DNA from: Hyphococcus luteus
GTDB lineage: Bacteria > Pseudomonadota > Alphaproteobacteria > Caulobacterales > Parvularculaceae
Length of the DNA: 64,000 bases
NCBI RefSeq assembly: GCF_002943565.1
Contig: NZ_PJCH01000015.1
Coordinates: forward strand, 372,001 to 436,000
Direction: 5' to 3'
The translations under genes and the position numbers were made by a program. The notes beneath the pieces were generated by a model. That model made no database searches. It had not been told where the DNA came from and saw only the letters and a program-made list of their open reading frames with translations. Numbering within the stretch: the first letter of the stretch is position 1; every line of letters starts with the position of its first letter. Positions 45,119-54,380 of this stretch are shown here, in pieces.

Positions 45119-45475
45119 GCTCGCCCTGTACCTTGCCAATGGTGGTTTTTCGCGCTATCTGATTTCTACCATTTGGTCAGTCTGACCATTTGGTAGCCCT
45201 TTGTCAATTGGCGCCGCGGGAAGATTTATGGCGGTTCGGTGCGGCAAAAGAAGGAAATGCGAATGTTCAGTTGCGAAATATCTGAGAGTTCGGGCGGCCG
45301 GACGGAATTGGGCGCTGCAAACGCGCGCATGGCTTTCGCGAATTTTTGTGCGCCGCACACTGCCCATGCCAGGGCGCCCGCCGCCTGGCAACGAAAGGAC
45401 CGCCTCACGGAAATATCCGGGCCCCGCGCCGCGCAACAACCTGATCTTCGACCGCATCAAGTCGAACTGATTTGC
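45119..45475. promoter_or_regulatory. Divergent control region with a perfect palindrome
   Basis: Two copies of ACCATTTGGT (45168-45177, 45185-45194) flank the perfect 15-base palindrome TGGTCAGTCTGACCA (45174-45188). On the minus strand a consensus TTGACA (45207-45202) lies upstream so that the palindrome covers the expected -10 and start of the monooxygenase operon. That is how a repressor would work. The following 280 bases up to the flavin reductase hold no convincing gene and would be an unusually long leader. Confidence 0.65.
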
Positions 45476-45961
45476 ATGGACGATCTGAAAACAGCCTTGC
45501 GCAGCTTCGCAAAAAGCGTGACGGTCATTTCTTGCGCGCATTCAGGAGAGCGTTTTGCAATGACCGCCACCGCAGTCTCGGAGGTTTGCCTCGAACCGCC
45601 CACCATGCTGGTCTGCATAAACAAGTCGGCTTCAATCGCCGCGCCGCTTATCGATGAGAGTCGATTTGCGATCAATGTGCTCGACAGATCCCAGCAGCAG
45701 ATTTCGGAGGATTGTAGCGGGCGAAGGTCAGGCGATGATCGGTTCGCAGATCAAGATTGGACGAGCGATCACCTCGATACACCTTATCTCCAGAACTCGC
45801 AGGCCACCATCTTTTGCCGCGTTGCGAGAACACTGGAATACGGCACGCATTTTGTCGTTTTTGGCGAGGTTCAGGGAGTGCGCGCCAATGACCGACCGAC
45901 TCCTTTGATTTATATTGACCGACGGTATCTTGACGCCTCTTTGGATACGACCGTTCCATGA
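45476..45961 (+). CDS. Flavin reductase (HpaC-like)
   Basis: A 161-residue NAD(P)H:flavin oxidoreductase. The split-barrel pattern is clear: LRSFAKSVTVISCAH, MTATAVSEVCLEPPTMLVCINKSASIAAPLIDESRFAINVLD, then GTHFVVFGEVQGV and PLIYIDRRYL. Length equals HpaC. It supplies reduced FMN or FAD to the divergently encoded monooxygenase at 43943. The ATG at 45476 follows a long open stretch that looks non-coding. Its stop overlaps the arylsulfatase start by 4 bases, so the two are coupled, which is an unusual pair. Confidence 0.88.
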   Translation: MDDLKTALRSFAKSVTVISCAHSGERFAMTATAVSEVCLEPPTMLVCINKSASIAAPLIDESRFAINVLDRSQQQISEDCSGRRSGDDRFADQDWTSDHLDTPYLQNSQATIFCRVARTLEYGTHFVVFGEVQGVRANDRPTPLIYIDRRYLDASLDTTVP

Positions 45962-47778
45962 TGGGGCGGACCGGAGCCTCCGCGACTGATAATAGGCAAG
46001 AGGGAAGCGCTTCGTCCCTGCTGTTTTGGATATTGGCACTCTTGTTCGCCGCAACCCTGTCCGGGTGCGACCGCGACCCAAAACACGTGACCAGGCCCGG
46101 ACCCCCGAATTTCTTGATCATTCTCGCAGATGACCTCGGCTATTCAGACCTGGCGCCCTACGGCGGAGAGATAGAGACGCCCAATATCGCCGCCCTGGCG
46201 CGGGACGGAATTCTTTTCACCGATTTTTATGCCTCGCCGTCCTGCTCGCCGACGCGCGCCATGTTGTTGTCCGGCGCCGACAATCATGTTGCCGGACTCG
46301 GCAATATGGCGTCCATGATGGTGATCGACCAAGATACGCGCCTGGGGCTACCGGGATTTGAAGGGTACTTGAACAGTAGCGTGGCGAGCATATCGGAGAT
46401 CCTGAGCGCCAACGGCTATCACACCTACATGGCGGGCAAATGGCATCTTGGCTTCGACGCTGAGTACGGTCCGAAGGCGCGCGGGTTCAAGCGTTCATTT
46501 ACGCTGCTGCCGGGCGGCGCGGGCCATCTTGGAAACCAGTCCCTTTACGATCCGCGCAAAAGTTCTACCTATCTTGAGGATGGAAACCCGGTAGAATTGC
46601 CGACCGACTTTTATTCAACTCGCTTCTACACAGAAAAACTTATCGAGTACATTGACGAAAATGTCGGCGACAAAAAGCCTTTCTTCGCTTATCTCGCCTA
46701 CACCGCGCCGCATTGGCCGCTCCAGGCGCCAAAATCGTCAATCGCAAGGTTTAAAGGAAAATATGATGCCGGGTATGATGAAATTAGGGCGCAGCGCGTA
46801 AAACAAATGCGCCGCTTGGGATTGATTGACGTCATGCATGAGGCGTCACCGAGGCCGGCGTCTATCCCCTCATGGGATTCGCTTTCTCCCGATGAGCAAA
46901 AACGCCAGGCGCGGCTGATGGAAGTCTATGCCGCGATGATCGCCGACATTGATCGCTATATCGGACGCATTGTGGGCCACCTGAAGAAAATCGGCGAATA
47001 CGATAACACGGTCATCATCATTCTGTCGGACAACGGGCCCGAAGCCGGAATGTTCGAAACCTACTGGCCTGAACTCTTTTCATCCATCGATGGATGTTGC
47101 GACCAGAGCTTTGACGCCATCGGTTCGGCGCAATCCTATGTTTGGAACACGCCTGGCTGGGCATGGGTCAGCGGCACGCCGTTTTCGGGGGTAAAAGGGG
47201 AAACTCGAGAAGGCGGTGTTCGGGTGCCGGCGATCCTCTCCTACGCGGGGGCGCCACGCCAAGCGTGGCTTGAGCGACGTCCCAGCTCAGTTCTCGATAT
47301 TGCCCCGACAGTTCTCGAACTTTCAAAGATCGCTCACCCGGCGCCGGAATTCGCCGGACGAAGCATCGCTGCGCTCGCTGGACGATCCTTCGCTGATCTT
47401 CTAGCTGATGAATCACCCGCTTCGGAAGAAAAAGCGGGTGATGCGGATCGCGCCATAGGCTGGGAGCTTATGGGTTGGCGGGCGCTTCGCCGCGGAAACT
47501 GGAAACTTCTATGGGATCCCTATGATCAATCGGACGGATGGCGGTTGTACAACCTCAAAGCGGATCCGAACGAAGCTTTCGATCTGTCTGAGGTTCGACC
47601 GGAGGAATTATCGCAAATGATTGACGCTTGGAAAACATATGTTGCACAAAACAATGTTATTCTATGGCACGACGTCTCGGAAAACGAGGCTACTGCGGCT
47701 GACCTCGAAAGTCGCGGGGACGGGCAGCCAATTAATGAAAACGCTCCCACGCGGGCGCACAGGCGCTTGCCCCGGTGA
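45958..47778 (+). CDS. Arylsulfatase (AtsA-like), lipoprotein
   Basis: A 606-residue type I sulfatase. The N-terminus has a signal sequence and lipobox LLFAATLSGC (Cys37). ILADDLGYSDLAPYGG gives the calcium aspartates, SCSPTRAMLLSG holds the formylglycine Cys96, and MAGKWHLG, YTAPHWPLQAP and ILSDNGPEAG are later ligand blocks. FVKGETREGG-like sequence (VKGETREGGVRVPA) is typical of the AtsA/S1_4 group, which acts on aryl sulfates. It needs the FGE encoded at 15228 or another. It probably frees a phenol outside the inner membrane before the monooxygenase attacks. Start overlaps the flavin reductase stop. Confidence 0.92.
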   Translation: MMGRTGASATDNRQEGSASSLLFWILALLFAATLSGCDRDPKHVTRPGPPNFLIILADDLGYSDLAPYGGEIETPNIAALARDGILFTDFYASPSCSPTRAMLLSGADNHVAGLGNMASMMVIDQDTRLGLPGFEGYLNSSVASISEILSANGYHTYMAGKWHLGFDAEYGPKARGFKRSFTLLPGGAGHLGNQSLYDPRKSSTYLEDGNPVELPTDFYSTRFYTEKLIEYIDENVGDKKPFFAYLAYTAPHWPLQAPKSSIARFKGKYDAGYDEIRAQRVKQMRRLGLIDVMHEASPRPASIPSWDSLSPDEQKRQARLMEVYAAMIADIDRYIGRIVGHLKKIGEYDNTVIIILSDNGPEAGMFETYWPELFSSIDGCCDQSFDAIGSAQSYVWNTPGWAWVSGTPFSGVKGETREGGVRVPAILSYAGAPRQAWLERRPSSVLDIAPTVLELSKIAHPAPEFAGRSIAALAGRSFADLLADESPASEEKAGDADRAIGWELMGWRALRRGNWKLLWDPYDQSDGWRLYNLKADPNEAFDLSEVRPEELSQMIDAWKTYVAQNNVILWHDVSENEATAADLESRGDGQPINENAPTRAHRRLPR

Positions 47779-47924
47779 CGGCTCGTGGCACGTTTAGCAA
47801 TCCGTCACGCGCGGGATCGCCTCCGCACGAATCAGGTGGTGTTTAGACCACTTAGCGTTTGAAAACGGTATACTAGGCGATATGGCTCTCTCGAGGAACT
47901 TCACTCACGACTGAGCGCTTTTTT

Positions 47925-48187
47925 TTGAACATAATGCTAACTTGGCGCAAAGGATTGGACGCCAAAGCAACAATATTCGAACGAGCAGTTTGCATTTGCG
48001 CAATGTTAGGCAAAACGGGCACGCCAGTCGTGGATTTCTGTGGAAAGATAGGGATTGCCAATCCCACATTTGCCGCGGGAAGAAGGATTTTTCGTTGGTG
48101 CAAGCTTCGGAGATACACCGCTTGAAGCAGCTCGATGAGAAGGACAAGAAACTTAGAGCCGGTCGCCGATCTATCAACGCACAATAG
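47925..48187 (+). pseudogene. Remnant of an IS3-family transposase OrfA
   Basis: Two frames together look like the N-terminal IS3 OrfA (HTH_Tnp_1) protein: GTPVVDFCGKIGIANPTF in one frame, then, after a shift near 48070-48090, FSLVQASEIHRLKQLDEKDKKLRAG in another. The second piece is the usual leucine-rich tail (SELRRLKQLEEEN-like). No start context, no OrfB and no terminal inverted repeats are visible. It is a decayed fragment between the arylsulfatase and pyruvate carboxylase genes. The rest of the gap from 47779 to 48273 shows nothing more. Confidence 0.65.
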
Positions 48188-48273
48188 CATATTGCTGGGT
48201 GATAAAAGAACAGGTATGGTATGACCACTCAGACAACGGAAAATTCCGCAGTCTTCACCGGACACCTACAGCT

Positions 48274-51200
48274 TTATTCTAATTCTACAAGTAGATCTTT
48301 GGCATCGATCTGGTCGCCCGTCTCAATGGCGATGCGTTTGACGACGCCGTCGGTTTCTGCGGCGACTTTCACTTCCATTTTCATGGCTTCAAGGATGACC
48401 AGCGCATCGCCCGCCTTCACCTTGTCGCCGGGCGCGACACGAATCTCGCTGACGGCGCCCGGCATGGGCGCGCCGACAGCCTTCACATCACCGGCTTTCG
48501 CCTTTTCGCGGTGAACGCTTTTATCCTCGCGCGCGGCGTCGCGGATTTTGATGGTGCGCGGCTGACCGTTCAGGGAGAAGAACACCCGCGCCAGCCCTTC
48601 CTCGTCGGCATCCGAGACCGACTGGCATTGAATGATCAGGGTTTTTCCGTGTTCAATTTCGACGGAAATTTCTTTCTCCGGCGGCAAGCCATAGAAAAAC
48701 TCGTCCGTCGGCAACACGCTCATATCGCCATAGTCGCCGCGGAATTTGGCGAACTCTGCAAACACTTTCGGATATAACAAGGCCGAAGCGAGATCATTAT
48801 CGCTAACCCCGGCGCCTGTCGCCTCTGCGGTCTCAGTGCGCTTCGCCTCCAGATCAACCGGCGCCATATGTTTGCCCGGCCGGTCGGTGATCGGCGTCGC
48901 GCCTTTCAGGATTTTCTGTTGCAGCGCTTTGGGGAAGCCGCCATGGGGTTGGCCGAGATCGCCATGGAAGAATGACACGACCGATTCCGGAAAGGAAATA
49001 TCCTTTTTCGGATTTTCGACATCCGCGCGCGTCAGCCCCGCCGACACCATGGAGAGCGCCATGTCGCCGACAACTTTCGAGCTTGGCGTCACCTTGACGA
49101 TGTTGCCGAACATCTCGTTGACGTCAGCATAGGCCTGCGCCACCTCATGCCAGCGTTCGCCCTCGATGCCAAGAGAACGCGCCTGTTCGCGTAAGTTTGT
49201 GAACTGCCCGCCCGGCATCGCATGGAGATAAACCTCCGACGCGCCGGAGCGCACATCGCTTTCAAAAGCGGCGTAAAGATCGCGCACCGCCTCCCAATAA
49301 AAACTCAACTCGCGGATTGCTCCGTCATCGAGACCGGGATCGCGCACATCCCCCTGAAGCGCCGCCACGATAGATCCCAGCGGCGGTTGCGCCGTCAGTC
49401 CGCTCATGGAATCGAGCGCCGCGTCGACCACATCAACGCCCGCATCGACCGCCGCCAGCACCGACGCAGATGAGGCGCCGCTGGTGTCATGGGTGTGGAA
49501 GTGAACAGGCAGCTTTGTTTCTTCCTTGAGCGCCGCCACAAGCAGCTTCGCCGCACGCGGTTTGGCGACGCCCGCCATATCCTTGATCGCCAGCATGTGC
49601 GCGCCATGCGTTTCAAGGTCCTTGGCGAGCTTCAGATAATAGTCGAGCGTGAATTTCTTTTCGTGTTCACTCGTCAGATCGCCGGAATAGCAAATAGCGG
49701 CTTCGCATACGGCGCCGGTTTTTTGCACCGCGTCCATGGCGACATACATGTTCTCCGCCCAGTTGAGCGAATCGAACACGCGGAAGATATCGATGCCCGT
49801 ATCGGCGGCGCGCTCCACAAAATACTGGACGACATTATCCGGATAGTTGGTGTAGCCGACCGCATTGGAAGCGCGCAGGAGCATTTGCAAGGGGATATTC
49901 GGCGCGGCTTCGCGAAGAAGCTCCAGCCGCCGCCACGGATCTTCTTTCAAAAAGCGCATTGCGACATCGAACGTCGCCCCGCCCCAGCATTCCAGCGAAA
50001 AGAGATTGGGCAAACGCCGCGCGTAATGAGGCGCGGCCTGAACCATGTCATAGGTGCGCATGCGTGTCGCCAGCAGCGACTGATGCGCGTCGCGCATAGT
50101 CGTGTCGGTGACGAAGACCTGTTTTTGGTCCCGCACCCATTGGCCGAAGGCGGTGGGGCCAAGCTCTTTCAACTTGTCTCGCAATCCAGGCGGAACAGGG
50201 CTTCCCGCAACGTCCGGCAATTGCGGGTCGACATGGCGCGCCGGCTCCGCCCTGCCCTTCACTTCCGGATTGCCATTGACATTTACGTCTGCGAGGAAGC
50301 GCAAAAGCTTCGTCGCACGGTCTTTGCGCTTCGGGAATGCGAACAGCTCCGGCGTCTCATCAATGAAGCGCGTCGTGTAATCGTTCGAGCGGAACTTCGG
50401 ATGATTGACGAGATTCGCGAGGAACACGAGATTGGTCGCGACGCCGCGAATACGGAACTCGTTTAGGGCCCGCGACATGCGATTGATCGCTTCGTCCGGC
50501 GTCGGTGCCCAGGCAGTCACTTTTTCTAGCAGCGAGTCGTAAAACCGCGTCACCTGCGCGCCCGCATAGGCTGTGCCGCCATCGAGCCGGATGCCAAAGC
50601 CCGTGGCCCCGCGATAGGCGACGATACGCCCATAATCCGGAATGAAGTTTTCTTCCGGGTTTTCCGTCGTCACCCGGCATTGCAGCGCATGACCGTTGAG
50701 ATGGATATCTTCTTGCGTCGGGATGCCGCTTTCCGGCGAACCGATCGCCTGGCCCTCGGCGATGCGAATCTGCGCTTTGACAATGTCGACGCCGGTGACC
50801 TCTTCGGTCACCGTATGCTCAACCTGAATGCGCGGATTGACCTCGATAAAGTAAAAGGCGCTCGTCTCCGCGTCCATCAGGAACTCAACAGTCCCGGCGT
50901 TGTTATAGCTAACCTCGCGGCCGAGCTTTAACGCCAGCGCGCAAAGCGACTGACGCTGTGCGTCATCGAGATAAGGCGCGGGCGCGCGCTCCACAACCTT
51001 CTGATGACGTCGCTGCACCGAACAGTCCCGTTCAAAAAGATGTAAAAGATTCCCGTGGGAATCGCCGATCAGCTGCACTTCCACATGCCGCGCCTGACGC
51101 ACGAGCTTTTCAAGATAGACGTCGCCCTTGCCGAAGGCCGACAAGGCTTCGCGCCGGCCCGTATCGACGGCGGCGAGAAGCTCCGACTCGTCCTCAATAA

Positions 51201-51735
51201 CGCGCATGCCGCGGCCGCCGCCGCCCCAGCTCGCCTTAAGCATCAGGGGATAGCCGACGCCAGCAGCGGCTTTTTTGATTGCCGTTTCGTCATCCGGCAA
51301 AACACCGGTCGCCGGCACTACAGGCACACCGGCTTTCTCGGCGATGGCGCGAGCCGACACCTTGTCGCCAAGTGCGCGCATGATCGACGGCGACGGGCCG
51401 ATAAAGACAATCCCCTCTTCGGCGCAGCGTTCGGCGAAATCGGGGTTTTCCGACAGAAACCCGTAACCGGGATGGATCGCGTCGGCGCCGCATTTGCGGG
51501 CGATGCGCACAATGTCTTCGATGTCGAGATAGGCTTTGACCGGTCCCAGCCCGGCCCCGACCTGATAGCTCTCATCCGCCTTGAAACGGTGCAGCGCGAG
51601 CTTGTCTTCCTCGGCGTAAATCGCAACGGTCTTGATCCCAAGCTCCGCCGCCCCGCGCATCACGCGAATCGCGATCTCACTTCGGTTGGCGACGAGAAGA
51701 GTTTTTATTCCCGCGGGTCTTGTCATATTCGCCAT
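48274..51735 (-). CDS. pyc: Pyruvate carboxylase
   Basis: A full-length 1153-residue biotin enzyme that makes oxaloacetate from pyruvate, ATP and bicarbonate. Domain order: biotin carboxylase (about 10-465: ANRSEIAIRVMRGAAELG, MLKASWGGGGRGMRVI, FIEVNPRIQVEHTVTEEVTG), carboxyltransferase (about 540-815: TDTTMRDAHQSLLATRMRT, with HFHTHDTSGA as a metal-binding site), a central allosteric/PC-OADA part, and a C-terminal biotinyl domain with EAMKMEVKV and the biotinylated lysine. It is a monocistronic housekeeping gene that replenishes the TCA cycle. Entner-Doudoroff growth on sugars yields pyruvate, so the enzyme fits the sugar locus. Confidence 0.97.
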   Translation of the reverse strand: MANMTRPAGIKTLLVANRSEIAIRVMRGAAELGIKTVAIYAEEDKLALHRFKADESYQVGAGLGPVKAYLDIEDIVRIARKCGADAIHPGYGFLSENPDFAERCAEEGIVFIGPSPSIMRALGDKVSARAIAEKAGVPVVPATGVLPDDETAIKKAAAGVGYPLMLKASWGGGGRGMRVIEDESELLAAVDTGRREALSAFGKGDVYLEKLVRQARHVEVQLIGDSHGNLLHLFERDCSVQRRHQKVVERAPAPYLDDAQRQSLCALALKLGREVSYNNAGTVEFLMDAETSAFYFIEVNPRIQVEHTVTEEVTGVDIVKAQIRIAEGQAIGSPESGIPTQEDIHLNGHALQCRVTTENPEENFIPDYGRIVAYRGATGFGIRLDGGTAYAGAQVTRFYDSLLEKVTAWAPTPDEAINRMSRALNEFRIRGVATNLVFLANLVNHPKFRSNDYTTRFIDETPELFAFPKRKDRATKLLRFLADVNVNGNPEVKGRAEPARHVDPQLPDVAGSPVPPGLRDKLKELGPTAFGQWVRDQKQVFVTDTTMRDAHQSLLATRMRTYDMVQAAPHYARRLPNLFSLECWGGATFDVAMRFLKEDPWRRLELLREAAPNIPLQMLLRASNAVGYTNYPDNVVQYFVERAADTGIDIFRVFDSLNWAENMYVAMDAVQKTGAVCEAAICYSGDLTSEHEKKFTLDYYLKLAKDLETHGAHMLAIKDMAGVAKPRAAKLLVAALKEETKLPVHFHTHDTSGASSASVLAAVDAGVDVVDAALDSMSGLTAQPPLGSIVAALQGDVRDPGLDDGAIRELSFYWEAVRDLYAAFESDVRSGASEVYLHAMPGGQFTNLREQARSLGIEGERWHEVAQAYADVNEMFGNIVKVTPSSKVVGDMALSMVSAGLTRADVENPKKDISFPESVVSFFHGDLGQPHGGFPKALQQKILKGATPITDRPGKHMAPVDLEAKRTETAEATGAGVSDNDLASALLYPKVFAEFAKFRGDYGDMSVLPTDEFFYGLPPEKEISVEIEHGKTLIIQCQSVSDADEEGLARVFFSLNGQPRTIKIRDAAREDKSVHREKAKAGDVKAVGAPMPGAVSEIRVAPGDKVKAGDALVILEAMKMEVKVAAETDGVVKRIAIETGDQIDAKDLLVELE

Positions 51736-52226
51736 TTATCGAAGCTTTCGTAATTCCTTCTGGCAAGCCGCCTTAGATTGTTATCACAACTTTTCATTGT
51801 CCCGCCACTATATCTCAAGCCGCAGGCAATAGAACTCGCGCTTGCCTCAACGAAATGCAATGAGCCCTCAACGTTATTGGTTGATACCAAGTATATATTC
51901 ATTGTCCTTCGATTCGTTAAGCTCCACGCGGATTGCCTCCATGTGCGCAGATAAACAGAAAAACCCATTTTAAAATTCATACTATGTATGGTGCTCAGCT
52001 ACCGAAAATGTGTCCGGTCAAGCTTTATGCCATCTGCGGCCACACTATCCCGCAATATGAAAGCGTAAACGCTCCCAGGAACTCGTTGATGACGAGCGCG
52101 CCAAGATTTCTTGAACATTTCGCAAGATAAGAAAAGCCATCATAAACCTGATCGCCGTTGATGAACAACATGTTCTGTCCATCTTGCTTCCTTGAAGGCG
52201 GCTAACTCTGTCCTACGTTATGGATG
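51736..52226. other. Intergenic region upstream of pyc
   Basis: No convincing gene or RNA is visible in these 491 bases. The composition is more AT-rich than its neighbours. It should contain the pyc promoter (minus strand) and the end of the ferredoxin transcript. I could not pick out a clear promoter pair. Confidence 0.45.
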
Positions 52227-52544
52227 TCACTCAGGCTTCTCGATGCACACAAACCCATCGACAACTTGCGCTGAATAGGTTTTCAATGGAACTGAGCACG
52301 GCAAATTCACAACCCCTCCAGTTTTGATTGAAAACGATCCGCCATGGAACGGGCATTCGATCAGGTCACCTTCTTGAAACCCTTCAGTGAGATCTGCATC
52401 TCCGTGCGTACAAGTACGGTTAGTAACGTAGATTTCGTCATCAACGCGATAGACCGCGAGGGGCGGAATGCCTTCGATTTCAACAGAGACAGGCACCCCC
52501 TCGATGACTTCCGACTCGGCGCATAGACGCAACACATTTTTCAT
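52227..52544 (-). CDS. Rieske-type [2Fe-2S] ferredoxin
   Basis: A 105-residue ferredoxin that passes electrons to a ring-hydroxylating oxygenase. The Rieske motif is C-T-H-G (residues about 44-47), followed after 17 residues by C-P-F-H-G-G, so both Cys and both His ligands are intact. The fold matches BphF/CarAc-like oxygenase ferredoxins, and it has no membrane anchor. The ATG at 52544 (MKNVLRLCAESE) has an AAAGGA site. It is the last gene of the dioxygenase operon; no reductase gene follows. Confidence 0.9.
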   Translation of the reverse strand: MKNVLRLCAESEVIEGVPVSVEIEGIPPLAVYRVDDEIYVTNRTCTHGDADLTEGFQEGDLIECPFHGGSFSIKTGGVVNLPCSVPLKTYSAQVVDGFVCIEKPE

Positions 52545-52651
52545 TCTTTTCCTTTCGCTCAAGCCGCATTACCGAAGAGACTCCCCTATTTTTCACGGTC
52601 GAAGTCGGTTTTGGCGCTTTTGTGGATTGTGCTATTGGCTTTTTGATTTAT

Positions 52652-53029
52652 TCAGGCATTCTTGTCGAGCGGCGCCGGAGTGATTGTCAGATCGGAGCGT
52701 GGGAAAATGCAGCAGGCGAGCGCATAGTTTTTCTCTTCGTCGGCGACGGACACTTTCGCCCGACTCATCTTTTTTCGCACGACCTCACCATTGAGAATTC
52801 TGACCCGACAGACACCGCATCCACCCCTTCGGCAGCCGACGGGAATGTGCGTTACGCCAGCATACTCTAGAGCCGAAAGCACATCAGCGCCGACCGAACA
52901 GCCGACAGGCTCTGCGCCCATCACTCGAATCTGAAACGTCGCGCTGCTCTTCGATTCCACAACATGATTACCTGTTATTTGGAAAAATGCATTCGGATTG
53001 CGGCACTCTTCGCGCGGGACGCCAGCCAT
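52652..53029 (-). CDS. Plant-type [2Fe-2S] ferredoxin
   Basis: A 125-residue protein with a plant-type iron-sulfur domain. The cluster binding motif is GCRRGGCGVCRVRILNG (C-x4-C-x2-C) and the fourth ligand is in ALACCIFPRSDLTI. It resembles the ferredoxin domains attached to oxygenase reductases, but no FAD or NAD domain is present. The first 25 residues (MAGVPREECRNPNAFF) are unlike the domain, and a later start is conceivable. It is encoded between the catechol dioxygenase and the Rieske ferredoxin, so it is likely to serve the same dioxygenase. Confidence 0.88.
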   Translation of the reverse strand: MAGVPREECRNPNAFFQITGNHVVESKSSATFQIRVMGAEPVGCSVGADVLSALEYAGVTHIPVGCRRGGCGVCRVRILNGEVVRKKMSRAKVSVADEEKNYALACCIFPRSDLTITPAPLDKNA

Positions 53030-53044
53030 GCAATTTCACTGCAT

Positions 53045-53965
53045 TCACGTCATCACTGAAGTGAATCGATCATGAACTTCTTTTTCGTAATAGAAAATAG
53101 CCTTCCCCATTTGGTCCACCGTCCACTCCCGAACCGGATTATCCGGATAGTGTTGATAACCTCCCGCAAAACACTCGTTCCGATTCCCGGATGGATCAAA
53201 AAAATAAACTGTTTGGCCGCGGGTTATACCATGACGGGTCGGCCCAATATCAAGCGATATATTTCGCTGGGCGATCAGATCGCATGCATGGCCCACATCG
53301 TTCCACGATTCCACAAGGAAAGAAGCATGATGTAACTTCGCGTCGGCGGGGCCTGTTAGGAACGCAATATCATGCGCTTTGTTTGAGCAGGTGAGAAATA
53401 TAGCGATAGCGTTTCCCTCTGGATCAGTCGCGCGCTCGGTTACGACAAAATCAAGCGCCTTTTCGAAAATCTCAGCCGAAGCTGCGATATCCACACCCAG
53501 AACCGCGCAGTGGTCGAATCTTGAAATGCGCATACCCCGCGGTTCGTGTCGCCAGATGTCGGGATTTTTTGTCTGAGGCCCATTGCCAGAAAGCTCCATC
53601 TCTGAATAAAGTTCAATCGTATGCCCCGTTGGAATCGAAAAGCGAACGCGCCTACCGACACCCGGATAAGCACCAGCCGGAACGATAGCCGTCTCGACGC
53701 CAATGCCTTTTAGACGTTTTGCAAAAACGGTGAGCGCCTCCTCGGTGAGGACCTTGAACCCTAATACATCCAGACCTGCTTCATCCGCTTGCCTTAGCAC
53801 GACGGAATGTCGGTCAAATTCATCATACGCCTTCAAAAAGGCGACCTCGCCATCCTGGCTTACCAGGTCCAATCCCAGATTATCCCGGTAATGAACAATT
53901 CCCTCGCCGAGGTCCATGACGCGAATCTGAATGAATCCTGGTCTTAATACACCGGTTACGGCCAT
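53045..53965 (-). CDS. Catechol 2,3-dioxygenase (XylE-like extradiol enzyme)
   Basis: A 306-residue two-module extradiol dioxygenase that opens a catechol ring next to the two hydroxyls. The iron ligands expected for the family are visible: His in RISRFDHCAVLGVDI, His in AKLHHASFLVESWNDV, and Glu in PSGNRNECFAGGYQHYP. The first module (FIQIRVMDLGEGIVHYRDNLGLDLV) is the non-catalytic repeat. The start at 53965 has a GGAGG site and lies 1 base after the DUF35 gene stop. The longer frame to 54070 overlaps that gene. Natural substrate is unknown. Confidence 0.93.
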   Translation of the reverse strand: MAVTGVLRPGFIQIRVMDLGEGIVHYRDNLGLDLVSQDGEVAFLKAYDEFDRHSVVLRQADEAGLDVLGFKVLTEEALTVFAKRLKGIGVETAIVPAGAYPGVGRRVRFSIPTGHTIELYSEMELSGNGPQTKNPDIWRHEPRGMRISRFDHCAVLGVDIAASAEIFEKALDFVVTERATDPEGNAIAIFLTCSNKAHDIAFLTGPADAKLHHASFLVESWNDVGHACDLIAQRNISLDIGPTRHGITRGQTVYFFDPSGNRNECFAGGYQHYPDNPVREWTVDQMGKAIFYYEKEVHDRFTSVMT

Positions 53966-53966
53966 T

Positions 53967-54380
53967 TTAATCCTCCCTCTTCCAGCCTGCTTCATTGACG
54001 ACGGAAAAGCTGAGCGTCGGGCCCTCAGTCGGCGCGACAGACCATACGGCTTCGACGTCATCGCCGACATGCGCCGTTACGCCACCAGTAACGGCGGAAA
54101 CGATCCTCGGCCCCTCTTCGAGCGCAATCAGCGCAACGCCATATGGCGGCGTTTCATTTTCGCTGAATGCCCGGTGATAAACGACAAAACTATGAACTTT
54201 TCCGTATCCAGACGCCTTCATTTCCGTCAATTCACTGGACCAACACTCTGAACAGAAAGTTGCGCCCGGGGCAAGGACGACGCCGCATACGCTGCATTTT
54301 TTCAGCCGCAACTCGTTTCGGGCTACCCCCTCCCAGAAGGCGATATTTTGCTCATCGCGAAAAAATCTTTCTTCCGTCAA
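53967..54380 (-). CDS. DUF35 zinc-ribbon/OB-fold protein, partner of thiolase-like enzyme
   Basis: A 137-residue protein with a rubredoxin-like zinc ribbon (CSVCGVVLAPGATFCSEC, two C-x2-C pairs) and a C-terminal OB fold (GYGKVHSFVVYHRAFSENETPPYGVALIALEEGPRIVSAVTG). In steroid side-chain degradation the DUF35 partner of Ltp2 is needed for retro-aldol cleavage, and similar pairs occur in archaeal HMG-CoA synthesis. Its ATG overlaps the stop of the thiolase-like gene by 4 bases, so the two proteins are made as a pair. Confidence 0.9.
   Translation of the reverse strand: MTEERFFRDEQNIAFWEGVARNELRLKKCSVCGVVLAPGATFCSECWSSELTEMKASGYGKVHSFVVYHRAFSENETPPYGVALIALEEGPRIVSAVTGGVTAHVGDDVEAVWSVAPTEGPTLSFSVVNEAGWKRED

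Noticed and set aside
45155-45541. Minus-strand frame of 128 codons in the divergent control region
   Set aside because: It overlaps the palindromic operator and the flavin reductase start, and shows no family pattern.
49489-50466. Plus-strand frame of 325 codons
   Set aside because: Antisense to pyruvate carboxylase, with an arginine/histidine-rich translation typical of shadows.
51723-51980. Minus-strand frame of 85 codons upstream of pyc
   Set aside because: Runs into the pyc start in another frame, with no recognisable content; treated as the pyc upstream region.
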